A stretch of DNA of 64,000 bases from Periplaneta americana (taxonomy: Eukaryota; Arthropoda; Insecta; Blattodea; Blattidae): NCBI RefSeq assembly GCF_040183065.1, contig NC_091132.1, positions 159,912,602-159,976,601 on the forward strand, written 5' to 3'. The notes under the pieces are model-generated. The model searched no databases, had not been told where the DNA came from, and worked only from the letters and a program-made list of their open reading frames with translations. Positions 1 to 13,019 of the stretch are shown piece by piece (position 1 is the stretch's first letter; every line of letters starts with the position of its first letter). A program made the position numbers and the translations under genes.

Positions 1-2220
1 AACTGTTCACAGTATTTTAATATTTAGGCCATTATACCACATAATATACTACTGTTCATGATATTGTAACATATCTTCATCACTGTGGTAGATTAACGAC
101 AATATTTCCATAGTTTTGTAAAAGACAATAAAACACTGGATTGCTCTGTTGTCAGAACATATTTTTTGGACGTATACTCTCAATGGGTAGAAATTCCTTG
201 TGTATGAAGGGAAACTGTGAAAAAACCACCTCTGCCTACCTTTCTTCATTGAACTGCAAAAGGACATTGAACAAAAGGAAATATTCCCAAATATCCCTGC
301 TACCTGACTCTATGACCTCTAACCTTCTTTTCTACGTTTCACTTATTCTGAGTTTTTGCACTAGGAGTATTTTGTTTCGTACCGACAAGTACTCAGACAT
401 TATACCATTGAGCTACCACACAGTTCGACAAGGAGTTTTTGGCAATGTCCTTTCGACAAGTATGAGTGGGGAACATGTGGGACATGGAAATTATCCACTG
501 TCAAATTCGTGAACTGTACCACTATCAAAATTAGAAACAGATTACGGCACAACAAGGTTATGTTGCATTTAGGGACGTGAGAGAGAAATCAGTAAGCAGA
601 ATCATAAAGGTAGTATTATGCAAAATTTTGGTATACGCTGTTCAGCACTGCTAAGCGAGTCATATTTGCTCTCCATGAGTGTACATTAAGTGTTGCTTAT
701 GTTAATTCCTCACACATTACACTTCTCTTATATAATTGGTTGTCAGGAGACGTTAATATTTGGGGAAATGAACCCAGATCGATTTTCTCTTCCAATGGAA
801 CTGAGTTTCATCTATATCATATAATGCAAACTGCTATCAGTAGACAAGAGAAAAATCTGGAATGAAGTTCCCACTAAAAAACAAATCATAGACAGAATTG
901 CAGCATTAGAAAAGAAAAATGCATTCCATCCTTACCTCATTCATGTGTAGTTCAAATAAATTAACTCCCTGGAAGTCGCAAACTCATAATAATATTAGTA
1001 TTTATACCTACTTGCAGTTTTGAATATGATTTCAATTTTGGCTGGTTGCATTTATATTACAGGTAAGAAATATTCAATGTTTAATTAACGGGAAGCAGAC
1101 AATAATGGTAAGTGCTCAATTACAGGAAAACATTCGTTTGCTGCGTTCGGATTTTTATTATAGCATCGCTCACTTGTCCGCATTTCCGAATGAATCATCA
1201 AATTGTATTGTAATTTACCGCTAGAGCGCATTATTTCATTGCAGTGTTCTGAACTGAACCTGAAAATAAAATGAATATCTCTCTAAATTAAATAAATTAT
1301 GAAGGACATACCTGATTAATATAATATTTTCCCAATTTCATCTCATATTTCCTTCTCCATATAACGTTGCTATAATTCTAATTTCGCAAATTAAAAAGTT
1401 CTTCATATTGTAGGACTTAATAAGATAAGCTTCACGTCATCCTTTTTATTATATCTTCGATATTACCGCGATTCAAGGTCTTACAATCGATATATTTGTC
1501 ATGACATTCTCTATTTCGATCTGGACCATACAGAAATCTATTTAGAATTCTCTGGTCAGAATCCTGAAGGGAATCCGGTTATATGAACATAGGTGATATG
1601 GCCAAGTGGGTGATTATCCATTTAAAATAATGCAAAGAATAAAAATCCGAACGTACCATACGGATCCATTCTCGTAAGTGGAGCTTACCTTAACAGTAGC
1701 AGGATGGCTGAACATAGCTAGCATGCGTACACACATACAGACAATACACAAACACACATACAATATTCAACTAAAAAAAAGCACACACGCACGCACACAC
1801 ACACACACACACACAAAAACAGAAAATGTAGAATTTAATCGGAAGATGTACATATTATTAAATATTCTGAACATTCTATTATGGCCGCTGTATTAGGTAG
1901 TGTAATTTATGGAAATGTTAAAAGATAGGCAAATTCTTGAAATAATGGGGCCTTAAGTAAAACAAAATACCAAACACACTGTGGAATTTCTAGCTTGGCA
2001 ACTATTAAGAGGAAGTGTAGCAAGCAATTTTGTTTTCAAATTTAAAAGAAACTGAGATAACAGTTCAACATTAGACTTCTCTGCAACAAGACATAACCTG
2101 TAATAGCAAATAGTGATGATACTTATCCTGTCTCCAGGCCAAAGAGTAATGTATAAGACAATCAAAATATACCATAACGACTGGAAGAAGAACACAGTGC
2201 ATTCCTTGAGCTCCACTCAC
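1..2220. other. Intergenic, no gene recognised
   Basis: AT-rich DNA with only short open frames that show no codon bias or family similarity. A CA/GCAC microsatellite lies at about 1773-1814. I see no splice-flanked exon of the zinc-finger type here, although the gene that owns the exon at 2221-2358 should continue off the left edge. Confidence 0.6.
1773..1814. repeat. CA-rich microsatellite
   Basis: An uninterrupted CA run follows a short stretch of CACACGCACG. Simple sequence only. Confidence 0.85.
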
Positions 2221-2358
2221 CTCAGGTTCATCTTTTACCACAGGGAAGGAAATTGTCTCCGGATTTTCTTCAAATTTCACTTCAGATGCGAAATCATGGC
2301 TCTGGTCAACATATTCCATCTTTACACTAGTCATATGCTCATCCAAAAGATTCCGTTC
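2221..2358 (-). CDS. Internal exon of a C2H2 zinc-finger gene (46-codon acidic exon)
   Basis: An internal coding exon of 138 bp read on the minus strand, bounded by an acceptor ending CTGCAG and a donor GTGAGT, both in phase 0. The encoded stretch contains MTSVKMEYVDQSHD and ends VVKDEPE. It is homologous to the exons at 13020-13157 and 28272-28409, which lie upstream of finger arrays. It carries no zinc ligands itself. This type of acidic, lysine/glutamate-rich linker precedes fingers in many cockroach zinc-finger proteins (recollection). Since the minus strand reads leftward, its own finger exon must lie before position 1. Confidence 0.7.
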
Positions 2359-2370
2359 CTGCAGTAACAC

Positions 2371-3780
2371 GAGACATCAAAATTGGACACTTTGGAATTA
2401 GTGTAACCAAAGGAAGGCGGACAGCAAAAATGGGCTCATTATTAAATAATTTTGAGTACATGCAAGGCATATCAAAAGCCTGAACTAACTTCATCTGTCA
2501 TAGATTCGTATATGCAAGATATACCAAAACCAAAACTAACCTACCATGTCACTCATTCGTATATGCAAATGATAAACCAAGCTTAAAAGAATCTGTCACA
2601 GTTTCGCATATGCACGGAATACTGAAAGCCTAAAGTAACCTAATCTAAACAAATGTATAGGCCTACATATTAAATTTATTTATTCATTATAAATTGGTTA
2701 GCATATTTTCTGGCTTCTGTGATGGTCGACAACCGTATGTTCCTCTTTCCTCAGCCTGGTATGACAACGGCTTGAGAAAATATAACAGAGAAATTAGCGC
2801 ACAAGTAGTATTGGTGTCTGTAGAAAACAGCACCTCACCTCAGCTTCACACCTTACTGTAGGAAATGTGATCAGTACTGGAGTTTTTTCAGATATGTTTT
2901 CTGATATCTTGCAATAGTTGTTGGAATCCATCTTTAACAAATCTTCTTTTTCACAAATCATGTGAACGACACTTGGACGTGCGCAGGAACTAAGGAAGCC
3001 GTGGTTTTCGCGGTAAAGGTACGCTCAAACATCAAACCAGTAACCTGGTACGTAAAAAAAAAATGTATGTGAACCTGAGAGGATAAAAAAAAAAAGATGT
3101 GAACGAAATAAGACTTGACTTGATTCGTAGGCTTATCCAGTCTGTGGACCGGGGATGGATTTCCCAAGTAGATATTTCTAGAGATGAGCTTAAACGATAT
3201 TTTCAAGTATCTGTGACAACTGTGACTGTGACAATTAAATATCTGTGACTTTTATCGGTGATTTTGTCACACCGATATTTTATATCGATACGTAGCATGA
3301 ATTACACCGATATTTTGTCACATCGATAAAAATTAGCAGGAAATACTGAAGAGTAGTGAAATATGAATACGATTTCTCTATACACACCACTCATCAGTGA
3401 TTTATATGGGAAAATCCAACAAAGAAATTATGTACATGTACCATTAACAAATAAATACTTACCTAACTGAACAGTAACATGTCAAAAGTTAACCTCATGT
3501 ACCAAGAGGTTATATTATAGATATTGAACCAGTTGATCATTTTTAAATGTAGTTGGGTATGGAGAAATTGAGGTTAGGTATATGATTATCCTAATCGTTT
3601 TAAAAATTGACCCTTTTTATTGTATATAATATAATGGATAAATTATTATAAGTCGTGCATTAACATTATAATATTGAGTCAGAGAATAAAAATTAATGAA
3701 ACATAACTTCTGTCGCGCACAGCTGTCAAATGTTGCCATATTTTATACGTATGAGTTGCGTGACTGTATGTATTAGACTG
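2371..3780. other. Intergenic, no gene recognised
   Basis: No supported coding sequence. At about 3230-3350 there are repeated TATCGGTG/CACCGATA and TTTTGTCACA motifs in both orientations, probably the ends of a small decayed transposon, but I could not fix its borders. Confidence 0.5.
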
Positions 3781-3784
3781 TGGG

Positions 3785-4144
3785 TAGACTCCAAGAAACA
3801 CCGGATTTCAAAGGTTTCTCACCTCAGTGCGGGAGTTCATGTCCCCCTACGCCAATCGAATGCGAGAAACAAACCCAACAAACGTCGCATTTTCGCATGC
3901 AGGATTCCACGCTTTTTAGGGATCCGGAAACTGGGATCGTTTGCCACCTACACAGCATATCAAATGTTTCTCGCCAGTGTTCGCGTGTTCATATCTTTTT
4001 AGGCTACTCGATTTAGGAAAACATAACAATTACCGCATTTCAAACATTTCTCGCGCGACATTCGACAGGTTTCGCTCTAATGTGTACAAATTTATGCCTT
4101 CTAAGACTACTGGACACAGAGAAACACTTGCCACAAACATCACA
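3785..4144 (-). pseudogene. Decayed C2H2 fingers downstream of zinc-finger gene 1
   Basis: Immediately 3' of the stop of the finger gene, the minus strand still reads CDVCGKCFSVSSSLRRHKFVH in the same frame, one complete finger. Beyond that only finger and linker fragments with shifted frames and stops remain to about 3785. The gene once had more C-terminal fingers; these are no longer translated. Confidence 0.8.
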
Positions 4145-5210
4145 TTAGAAAGTGCTCTCGGCAGTGTGATAGCGCTCATGGCTTCTTAGATGACTTGAAT
4201 GCGAAAAAAACTTACCGCAAACTTCACATTTGAAAGGTTTCTCGCCTGTGTGATAGCTTTCATGGCTTCTTAGATGATTTGACTGCGAAAAAAACTTGCC
4301 GCAAACTTTACATTTGAAAGGTTTTTCGCCTGTATGCACGAGTTCATGCCTTCTTAGATTACTCGACCGCGAAAAAATCTTGCCACAAACATCGCATTTG
4401 AAAGTTCTTTCTCCGGTGTGAATGCGTTCATGGATTCTTAGATTACACGACTGTGAAAAACACTTGCCACAAACATCGCATTTGAAAGGTTTCTCGCCTG
4501 TGTGAAGGCGTTCATGGACTCTTAGACAACTCGACTGCACAAAATACTTGCCACAAACATCGCATTTGAAAGGTGTCTCACCAATGTGTACGAATTTATG
4601 TGTTCCAAGACTACTGGACTGCGAAAAACACTTACCACAAACTTCACATTTGTAAGGCTTCTCACCGTTGTGTACAAATTGATGCCTACTAAGAGAACTC
4701 GAGAACGAGAAACACAAACCACAAACATTACATTTGAAAGGTTTCTCATTAATGTGCACGCGTACATGCCTTCTAACGTAACTGGAGTCAGAGAAACACT
4801 TACCACAAACATCACATTTGAAAGGTTTCTCACAACTGTGCACAACTTTATGCCTTGTGACACAAGTCGACGACAAGAAACATTTACCACAAACATCACA
4901 TTTGAAAGGTGTCTTTCCACTGTGCAGCAGTTTATGTCTTTTTACACTACTCGAATTCGAAAAACTTCTACCACAAATATCGCATTCGTAAGCATTCTTG
5001 ACTACACGCTCACGTAAATGCGTCGTCCATTTTGCCGGATTGGAGAGACATTCGTTAGACATTTCGAATTGCAATCGCTTAACTTCAGCAGTTCTGGCAT
5101 GTTTTCTTGAGGAATCTGAAGTCTTCGGAATCTCGCACACAGTCTCGTCCTCTTCATCTGCAATACCGTCGAATTCTGATGATACAGACCTGTCTTTGGT
5201 AGCTGCAATC
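4145..5210 (-). CDS. C2H2 zinc-finger protein 1, last exon (ten fingers)
   Basis: Last exon of a probable nuclear DNA-binding transcription factor. The acceptor at 5211-5212 joins the 83-bp exon 5970-6052 in phase; the first codon is completed across the junction as Trp. After a Ser/Asp/Glu-rich leader (SSEFDGIADEEDETVCEIP), ten tandem C2H2 fingers of the CDVCGKCFSxSSxLxxHxxxH type follow with TGEKPF-like linkers. All ten keep both Cys and both His. Several linkers are altered (HSCEKPF, HINEKPF, HIGETPF). The stop replaces what is a Lys codon in the conserved linker TTC-AAA-TGT, and a further intact finger lies beyond it, so the C terminus has been trimmed. Finger identities differ from gene 2 mainly at helix positions, suggesting changed DNA specificity. 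No KRAB, ZAD or BTB domain is seen. Confidence 0.88.
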
Positions 5211-5969
5211 CTGACGAATATATACTATCAGACAATAGAATAGTCGCAACAAATATACATTAAAGTAATGAACTTCAAACCTAAACTAAACTGTTTCACC
5301 AGAGGAAACGTTACCAATATAGATACAATGCTATAAATAAATTATGAGGTACGTTGGAAATATCAAAATTGTCTCAATATTCTAGCCTTATCTATACAAC
5401 AAATTGTATGTGGAAAATACCATGTTTACCAACACTTAGTACGTAGGCCTTTCTGTTGAGAAAACTCTCTGCCTTTTTAAGTAGTGCAGAATAAGAAACA
5501 AAAGAACAAGTGACAGGAATGTCCTAATTATTAATACGAATCACTTTGTCAATACACTACAGCAAGGTCCGTCGAAAACAGCTGTTCGACAAAGACATTT
5601 AGAAACCTTGCACTACACAAGAATGCAGAGACACCTCACCAGGTTTCAGCTAGCTGTAAGCATCTTTCGGAAACTGATTGAAGCAAAACGCTTTCTCTGG
5701 TTATTAGGCCTACATAGAGGAATACAACAATCATTTGGCATAGAGAGCTATTTTTAAGAGCATCTAAATAGCAATACACTACATAAATTCTCAATGTTTA
5801 TACAATGGAAAACAAATGCACATGCAAAGCCCATGCCTACACAAACACGCATGCTATCTGTTGGTCTAGTTCAGAGTTACAGCCCATCTGAAGGTGCTTC
5901 TAGCCAGTTACCGAAAAGGAAGTTTTAAACGCAATGAACTCTCTACGTAAACTCGCACACCACACTCAC

Positions 5970-6052
5970 CATTCCGTGAAAATCTCGTTGTCCTCTGCTG
6001 TTCTTTCCACCCTTGGCTCCTCATTCACTGTGTTCAAGTCACTCTGCTGTTC
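5970..6052 (-). CDS. Zinc-finger gene 1, 83-bp linker exon
   Basis: Acceptor TTAG before GAACAGCAG and donor GTGAGTGTGG define an 83-bp exon encoding an acidic segment with EEPRVERTAEDNE. It begins in phase 0 and ends two bases into a codon, matching the phase-2 start of the finger exon at 5210. The same exon, same length and phase, recurs at 24108-24190 and 63275-63357, which is strong evidence that it is coding. Confidence 0.8.
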
Positions 6053-7130
6053 CTAACACAGAGCAAATAAAAGAAACATAGCACAATTTACATTAACAAA
6101 AGTGCAACGATTCTATATGCCACAGAAGTGCATATAAGTCGTATTAGGTCAGTAGAAGTTTAGTTAACAGATGGCTATTCCTGGGGCAGATATTTCATGG
6201 GGTACTCCTTTTCCTTATAGAACAGCGCTGTTGAAGCTTTTTCAAAATGTGGCAAAATAAAAGTGTAATCTATACTACCGCGACACTCATGCAATCGAAA
6301 TTGTTGTTTCAAAACAGCGCGGAAAAATTTTAGGAGGGAACTAGTACTATAATGTAGAAATAAATTAGATTAATGTATATGCATTAACATATAAAATAAA
6401 ATATTAAATATTTTAAATGCATTAATTTTGGTCAACAAACGGGGGAATGATAACTTGATGAATGGTGAAATGGCGCATGTTGCAAAAAGATTGAGAAGAG
6501 AAACAAATTACATATTATTCACTAAATGAAGTAACAGAATTTTTGTATTTGTATTTAAAGTTTATAATACAAATGTAAAATTTATTGAAACAAAATAAAT
6601 GTTGAGAAACCCCACACGTCCAAAAAAGTGAAATTTTCAGGAAAAACAGAAAAACACAGCTACTCTTGCGTAATACTTTGAAGACGAAAAAAATATACGC
6701 GGTGGATGAGTAGAATAAATATATGCGGTTAAGTAGGATAAGTCTAAGATTTTCAGTAGATTTCGTCCCTATGCAACATCTATTTTCCGACAAAAAAAAT
6801 ATAAAAGCCGTTGGATATGTGTTGTTTCTTTGTATTTTGAACATAGGCTACATTAATTAGCAGAATGCAATAAAATATTACATCTTTACTCACAACAAAC
6901 GGTTACTTTGCTAAACTGTCACATATCATCAATACAGAGAATTTCAGAATTCCTATTACAAAGTTCAAGGGGATGTAGAGGGGACTAAGTAGATAAAGTT
7001 TTGATTAGGAACCCATGTCCAGAAATGTATCGTAGAAAATAGCTGTAATGGAACAACTAGTAGTAAACAACTGTACTGTAGGAGATATTATCTATGAAGG
7101 AAGAATTCAATTTCTAGTCACGAATTTGGT
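6053..7130. other. Intron of zinc-finger gene 1, no other feature seen
   Basis: AT-rich non-coding DNA on the minus-strand gene. The matching stretch after the exon in unit 2 (24191-24370) is collinear at first and then diverges at an insertion. Confidence 0.6.
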
Positions 7131-8096
7131 GGGTTTTTAAGCTGTTTATTTTACGACACTTTATATGATATATTTCGTCGCAGCACATTTCTATATCCGG
7201 TGCCACCATTAACATATTATTACAATAACACATTATTTGCAGTACACGTCTACACAAATACTCCCAATTATACTATGTACCTTTTTTGTTATTGGGTCAA
7301 ACTCCCCTTCAGTATTTCTCCTATATTTCATTTGCTATTATATTTGTTCCTTAATCCTAATATATCTAATATGCTATACTACTTTCACACCCCCTTTATC
7401 TCAAAACTACTATTGACTAAAATCTCCAATTCAATTTATCTCTATAAATTATCATATTACTCAGCACCCATACATTTAATTATTTGTCCTATTTGTTCTT
7501 TGACCTTTTCTCCTATCTTTCTCTTATATTCATTTAATGTTCCAATGTTCAAATGTTAGTACTAATTTTATGCTGTCACTTGTTCACTTCTCTTAATCCT
7601 TTCTCACTATTTTCTCTCATTCCTATTTGCGCTCACTTTCACTTTATCACTATTCTGCTTACACTTAATCCATTGTCACTGTTCTCACTTACTATAAATA
7701 GCCTACTTATATTTTATTCTACACGTCTGTTTATACACTTTCTCTCTCCCCTATAATTCTCGATCTTTTCCAGATTCACTTTATTTGGACTTTTTGATCA
7801 CATCCACATTTTTTTAAACGTAACAAATATCTCTGCTATATCCTTTATTTCTTCTTCTATTCCTCTTGACAGTTTATAAACTGTAATGGTTATATAGCGT
7901 CTGACAGAAACGAAGGTGAGAATGCTAGCAAAATGAGTCCGGGGTTCAGTGCCTGAAGTTACCGAGCAGTTAGATCTAATGCGTTCAGAGATAACCGAGG
8001 AAAAAAACTGAACCAGGTAACTTGTCTCGATCAGTATATAAATCCAGACCCACTCATTTTACTGTCAGATATGCTAACCGCTACTCCACAGTGGCA
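7131..8096 (-). mobile_element. tRNA-derived SINE, split by an AT-rich insertion
   Basis: The stretch TTTATTTTACGACACTTTAT near 7146 and the continuation from about 7885 (TTATATAGCGTCTGAC, ATGAGTCCGGGG, ending GCTAACCGCTACTCCACAG at about 8093) are the two halves of the repeat seen whole at 14993-15378. About 700 bp of AT-rich, pyrimidine-rich DNA separates them. The tRNA-like end lies on the minus strand. A 3' portion of the same copy is present in unit 2 at 24370-24515. Confidence 0.65.
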
Positions 8097-8451
8097 GATC
8101 AATTTTACGGAATCCACCACAGTCTGACAATGTCTAATACTATTTCATTGTATGGGCACAAATTTTAACATTCACGGGTAAAGGAAAAATTATGAACTAT
8201 ACTACTGTACTAAAGCTGCAGTACATATAGGTTCTATTTCTATAAACATAATAATCATTAATTTCTTCGAGATGAAAATTGGTTAGAATATTCGTTCAAG
8301 TATTTCGTCAACTTGAAACTTTCTCTAGATTCGTAACTAAGTTGAAGTCTACCCGTAATGAGTTAAAGATAATGCAAACACTTTATCTTTATTTTGTAGT
8401 AATTAATGTAGACTAGCAAATTGAAGCTTCTAATTTTACGTTTCTCTAAAC

Positions 8452-9977
8452 CAGCGGTTCCCAAAGTGTGAGTCGCGACCCCTTGAGAATGGTCACGAGA
8501 TGATTTACAAAATAAGTCAAAAAGTTTCTTATTAACATCTATTTCGTATTTAGAAACATAAACATAAACAATATTGCACATAATAAAAATTCTTCTGTAG
8601 TTATAAAGTAAAATATAAATAAATGCAATCAAATGTCCCTGTTTTTCAGAAAGTAGCTTCTCAAATCTGGACTCAGCATTCCAAACACACTGTGATATCA
8701 TTTAAAATATCTAGGAATTTTCTCACTTTTGTTTTGATCGTGAACATATACGAGGAAACCATTTCCCATAAATACGAGGGTGCATACATTTAAAAAAAAA
8801 AAGGATATTTTTGCAAGCTCGGGGTATTCTTGCATTTTTTTATCCAAAATTTGACTATGTTCCAAAAAAAAAAACGTATAATTTAAACATTCCATTTCTA
8901 GGTATATATTTAAATGAGATTTTCCTTCATAGTTTCTGGAATTTCAACCAGTTGGACGCAACTGCCTAAAAACGGATTCATCATCTTTGTGATAGTCTTC
9001 TTTCGAGTTTCTTCCAGAAAGTACTGATAAAGTTGTTGATTAAAATCGTGCAAACTTGGTTGCATAAGTCTGTAAAAACACAGTATTTGTCTATCACATG
9101 TAGCGAAATTTTCCATGAGCTCTTTAACACACAGGAATGAATCAAATATATTTGTGTCAAATTATATTGACTAGAAATCAAGTTTCTTTGTAAACCTGTT
9201 AATGTTATCCCTGGCTGTTATAATGTTAACATCTTGGCATTGCAAACTATTATTCAAAACGTGTTCAGTACATTTTTATGAAAGGGCTGGGTTAATAGTT
9301 TTAATCCACAGGTCTACAGATCGAGCTTGTTTTCAAGTGATACAAACAATAACACAAACTTTTAGACAAAGATTGGCGGTGTTATGGATGAAAAGAAGCT
9401 TAAATTATAATGATAGAAAACTATATATATATATATGTGTACGAATAATAAAAAATGGCCAAATGAACAGAGTGAGCTTTGGGATCACATTCTTCAACTG
9501 GAAAATAGGTTTCCGTAATTTCCGATTTCTCGTCTTGTATATTAAAAGTTCTGTTCTTACTGTAAAACTCGTTTCAAAACGTTACTCCAAGAAAGCCATC
9601 TTACGTGTGATAAAGAGTATTCTCATATAACGAATCCATACCTTCACAAATTTTGCTGAAACTACGAGTTTGCAACACCCTTCCTTTGATGGAATGTACC
9701 ACTTTGTATTGAACTATTACCGCAGCACCACGGTGGCAATGGCGAGAAGTACTGAAAACGAAGCTTACCTAACATTTCGTGTTATAGTTTCTCCATATAT
9801 CATGCAATTTGGTCATATTTTGGGTGGTATCTACTGATTTTGAGTAAAATTATAATTATTCTCGATTTTACAAGGATTTATATTTTTCGAATGGGACTTA
9901 GTAACAGTACGGCCAGGGTCGTAAAAGAAAGTCTCGACCAAAAATGGTTGCACCTTCAGGATATTTGCGAACCACTG
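8452..9977 (-). mobile_element. Decayed hAT (Charlie-like) element, unit 1 copy
   Basis: Ends CAGCGGTTCCCAAA and its inverted partner (TTTGCGAACCACTG), flanked by the 8-bp duplications CTCTAAAC (8444-8451) and CCCTAAAC (9978-9985). Minus-strand open pieces such as SLHDFNQQLYQYFLEE resemble the C-terminal part of ZBED5-like hAT transposases. No intact transposase remains. The orthologous copy at 24872-26429 has the same site, so insertion predates the segmental duplication. Confidence 0.82.
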
Positions 9978-10099
9978 CCCTAAACTGCATTCAAATTAAA
10001 TGCACTTCGCAGAAAGAATAAGAGTAAATAAAATGAAAAATAGTTTCATGCATGCTGTTGCTATTCGAATGCATCAGACCAATTTCCAAAATTTAGAAT

Positions 10100-11010
10100 C
10101 CACTCTAAGAAACTCCCATAATTTAACGTAAAGTGACCAAATATCTTTACTCTACGGTCAACATAATATCCTACCAAGGACATATTACAAATACATAAAT
10201 ACTTAAAATGTGAAAAAGGAATGACAAATTTTTAAAATATGGTTTATTTCACGACAATCGCAACTGCAGAGGTTATATCAGCGTCGCCGGATGTGCCGGA
10301 ATTTTCTCCCGCAGGAGTTCTTTTACATGCCAGTAAATCTACTGACATGAGCCTGTGGCATTTAAGCATACTTACATGCCATCGACCTGGCCCGGGATCG
10401 AACTCGCAACCTTGGGCGGAATGAAGAAAGGTGATTATGTTTGTACCTACATCTAAAGTAAATTCTGTTATACAGAAACTGTAAAAAGGATTGAGAATTT
10501 TAGAACAAAAACAGAGAAAACAAAGAGAAATAATGTTCTTAAGCACGACACATAAGCAAAGAAAACTGGAACTCTTTATGTCTAGTCATTTGAAAATTGA
10601 CATATTGTGGTTTTTACTTTACGTTTCTCTACCTGTATCAATTTTAAATGCACTTCACTATCAAAATAACAGTAAATACAACACGTATGCTGTAGATGTC
10701 CGTATGTATCATGAGAATTAGGAAAATTTAGAATCTATTCTGTAATTCACTCAAAATAAACCCCATAATTTATCTTAAGAGTTACAAAATATTTTTTCTC
10801 GATGGGTAACATAACGTTCTGCAAAGGAGACATTGGAAATCCGTAAATGCTTAAGAACAATGGGTGAAAACGAATGATGACAGGTGATAATATTTGTACC
10901 TACAACTAAAGCAAAATCAATTATTTGAAAACTGTAGAAGGTATTGAGGTTTTTTGGCAAAGACACAGAGAAAACAAGAACATCGCTTGTCCTTAAGTGT
11001 GACATACAGT
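10100..11010. repeat. Two diverged intronic repeat blocks
   Basis: Two related blocks (about 10120-10560, interrupted by a SINE, and about 10760-11010) share GTTTGTACCTACA, ATTGAGAATTTTAGA-like and CACAGAGAAAACAA motifs. Equivalent blocks occur in unit 2 at about 26570-26830 and 27010-27290, with a further relic at about 16140-16215. They are non-coding. Confidence 0.6.
10225..10417 (-). mobile_element. tRNA-derived SINE, inserted only in unit 1
   Basis: Minus-strand copy of the family also at 21353-21583 and 63725-63934. The B-box-like GGTTGCGAGTTCGATCCCGG is legible at 10391-10410 on the minus strand, and the body reads into TAACCTCTGCAGTTGCGA. Flanking GGAATGA occurs at 10218-10224 and 10418-10424. 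Unit 2 lacks it, reading straight through near 26660. Predicted 'proteins' across it are artefacts. Confidence 0.85.
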
Positions 11011-11261
11011 GACACCGTTTTGATTAGAAGTCCGTCACTAGGAGCTTATCTGCGGCCAAGCGACCACCTGGTCTGCTGATACTGAAACATACAGTATTGG
11101 AATTTGTACTTACTCAGCTCAAATTAGGTATTGAAAAATGTCCCCCGTCAACTTCTACACACTGTTGACACCTTCTTATGAGATTGTTAATTACTTTGAG
11201 AATTCTGCTTCACTGATTGACTCGATTTCAGCTCTCATAATAGTCTTTAAGCAAATTTATT

Positions 11262-11394
11262 CAAATTTATTCACAATTTACATTTGAAATGATACATATG
11301 AATATATACACGAAATGAGCATATGCTCGTGCTCGGGTACAGTCCAGTAGTCTACATAAATTTTACAGAGATCAATAATAATGTTGATGTTAGA

Positions 11395-11440
<46 letters not shown>

Positions 11441-11512
11441 GAATATCCGTGACGGAGATGATACAAAGATAGTAATACAAATTAATTCATTAATAATAAC
11501 AATAATAAAAAA

Positions 11513-11546
<34 letters not shown>

Positions 11547-12297
11547 GAATATCCGCGACGGAGATGATACAAAGATAGTAATACAAATTAATTCATTAAT
11601 AATAATAATAATAATAATAACATTAATAATAATAGTAATAAAACAAATTTCTTTACAATAATAAAATAAATACTAAGACGGATAAAATAAAATATAAAAC
11701 CGCTTAGCGAGAGTTAATACAACTTAAATAAGCATATAATGACCAGAAAAAAAATGACGAACTCGAAAATCAACAGAAAAGTTCGTTATATCGCAGAAGA
11801 CAGTAACCACCACGTTGACATTGTGTTATGCATTATTGGTAGTAGGGAGGAGCCGCAGGTCTACGTAACTGCCGTTCTGTTCGAATCTTCTCATACAATC
11901 ATGGGAAGTTAATGATGAAAAACAAAATGTCTAGAAGCCAAACTGTTCATTATTACCAGGATTAATACAAAATAATACTAAAATACATTAATCAAGTTTC
12001 AGTTATAGATCTCCCTTTTGTGCAAGAGGTATCGTATCAAAATATTTTATGAACGGCGGGGAAAATATAAATTTCAAGAACTCTCTAGTGACAGAGATAG
12101 TGACAAGTACAATCAAATGTATCTGTGGCGATGCTAAGAAATCATTTATTGGAGATATGCACTGTTATTAATTAAGAAAATGATCTATATATATTTATTA
12201 CAATGTTTTATCTTATAGGTTACATGCATGAGATAAATAATATAAATATTAGTAACATATAATGCTAGTAACACTTAAAATAATAATAATAAAATTT
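11262..12297. mobile_element. AAT-rich insertion specific to unit 1
   Basis: Unit 2 reads GCAAATTTATTGTATGCGGG across this point (27538-27557), whereas unit 1 holds about 1.04 kb extra between AAATTTAT and AAATTTGTATGCGGG. The insert contains three AAT/ATT microsatellite runs and a tandem duplication of about 110 bp (units around 11440-11546 and 11547-11640, sharing GAATATCCG and GACGGAGATGATACAAAG). Family not recognised. Confidence 0.65.
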
Positions 12298-13019
12298 GTA
12301 TGCGGGTTTTTCGTATACACCTTATTTTTGCGTGGTGTGCTCTGATCTCTGTTCTACCGCGTCTAATTTTTATTCTGTAGGAACATGTCTCCTCCTTCCT
12401 ATTTTACGATGATTTACTGAACCTGTCTGTCCGAATTTTTTGGCTAACCTCCTTGTAGTGGCATTAGGCATAGATCTATTCGGAAAATTGATACGGAAGT
12501 TCTGTCGTGTTCTCGGGCAAGATTTTCTGTATTTATGTATGTAGTAAACATATACACACGTTCAAGCAATGAAAATCGCATTGCAACAACGCCGAACACA
12601 CACGCACGCAACACAACACGACTGAATCAACCTTCGCGCACGAGTGCAGATGATAAACTAACTCGCAACTGTCACTGTATGGCGCGGTATTCGCTAGTGG
12701 AAGCAGGCGGGAAAAACACTAGCTTAGAGGCCAAGAAAACCCTGTGACGTAACAAAACAGTGTCATTGTATTTTCAAACACACTGTGGGAATGTGTTTCT
12801 TGGAAGCCATTAAGAGTGTGAGTGTAACAAGTAATTTCGCTATCATATTTAAACATAAAACGAGATAACAGTTCAACGTTAAAGTGATGAGATTTTGTTG
12901 TCTCTGTCATAGACGGAAAGGCATTGCATGTACTGTTGTAAAGAGGCAATGTCCGTTACTATCAAAATACAAGATAAACAATGAAAGAACACGAAGTGCA
13001 TTCCTTGTGCTTCACTCAC

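Noticed and set aside
3230-3350. Possible hAT element with TATCGATA-type ends
   Set aside because: Repeated CACCGATA motifs are real, but no border pair or target duplication could be fixed.
4522-5017. Second-frame and antisense frames across the finger exon
   Set aside because: Periodic finger codons keep other frames open; only the C2H2 frame has a plausible protein. The same holds at 22573-22902 and 59589-59780.
7200-7756. Two plus-strand frames rich in Leu/Phe/Tyr
   Set aside because: Pyrimidine-rich low-complexity DNA inserted in a SINE; no family resemblance.
10239-10546. Short proteins ending in GPGSN-like motifs, also at 21208-21588 and 63748-63936
   Set aside because: All three are readings of the same tRNA-derived SINE.
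11278-11572. Isoleucine-rich small proteins
   Set aside because: Translation of AAT/ATT microsatellites.
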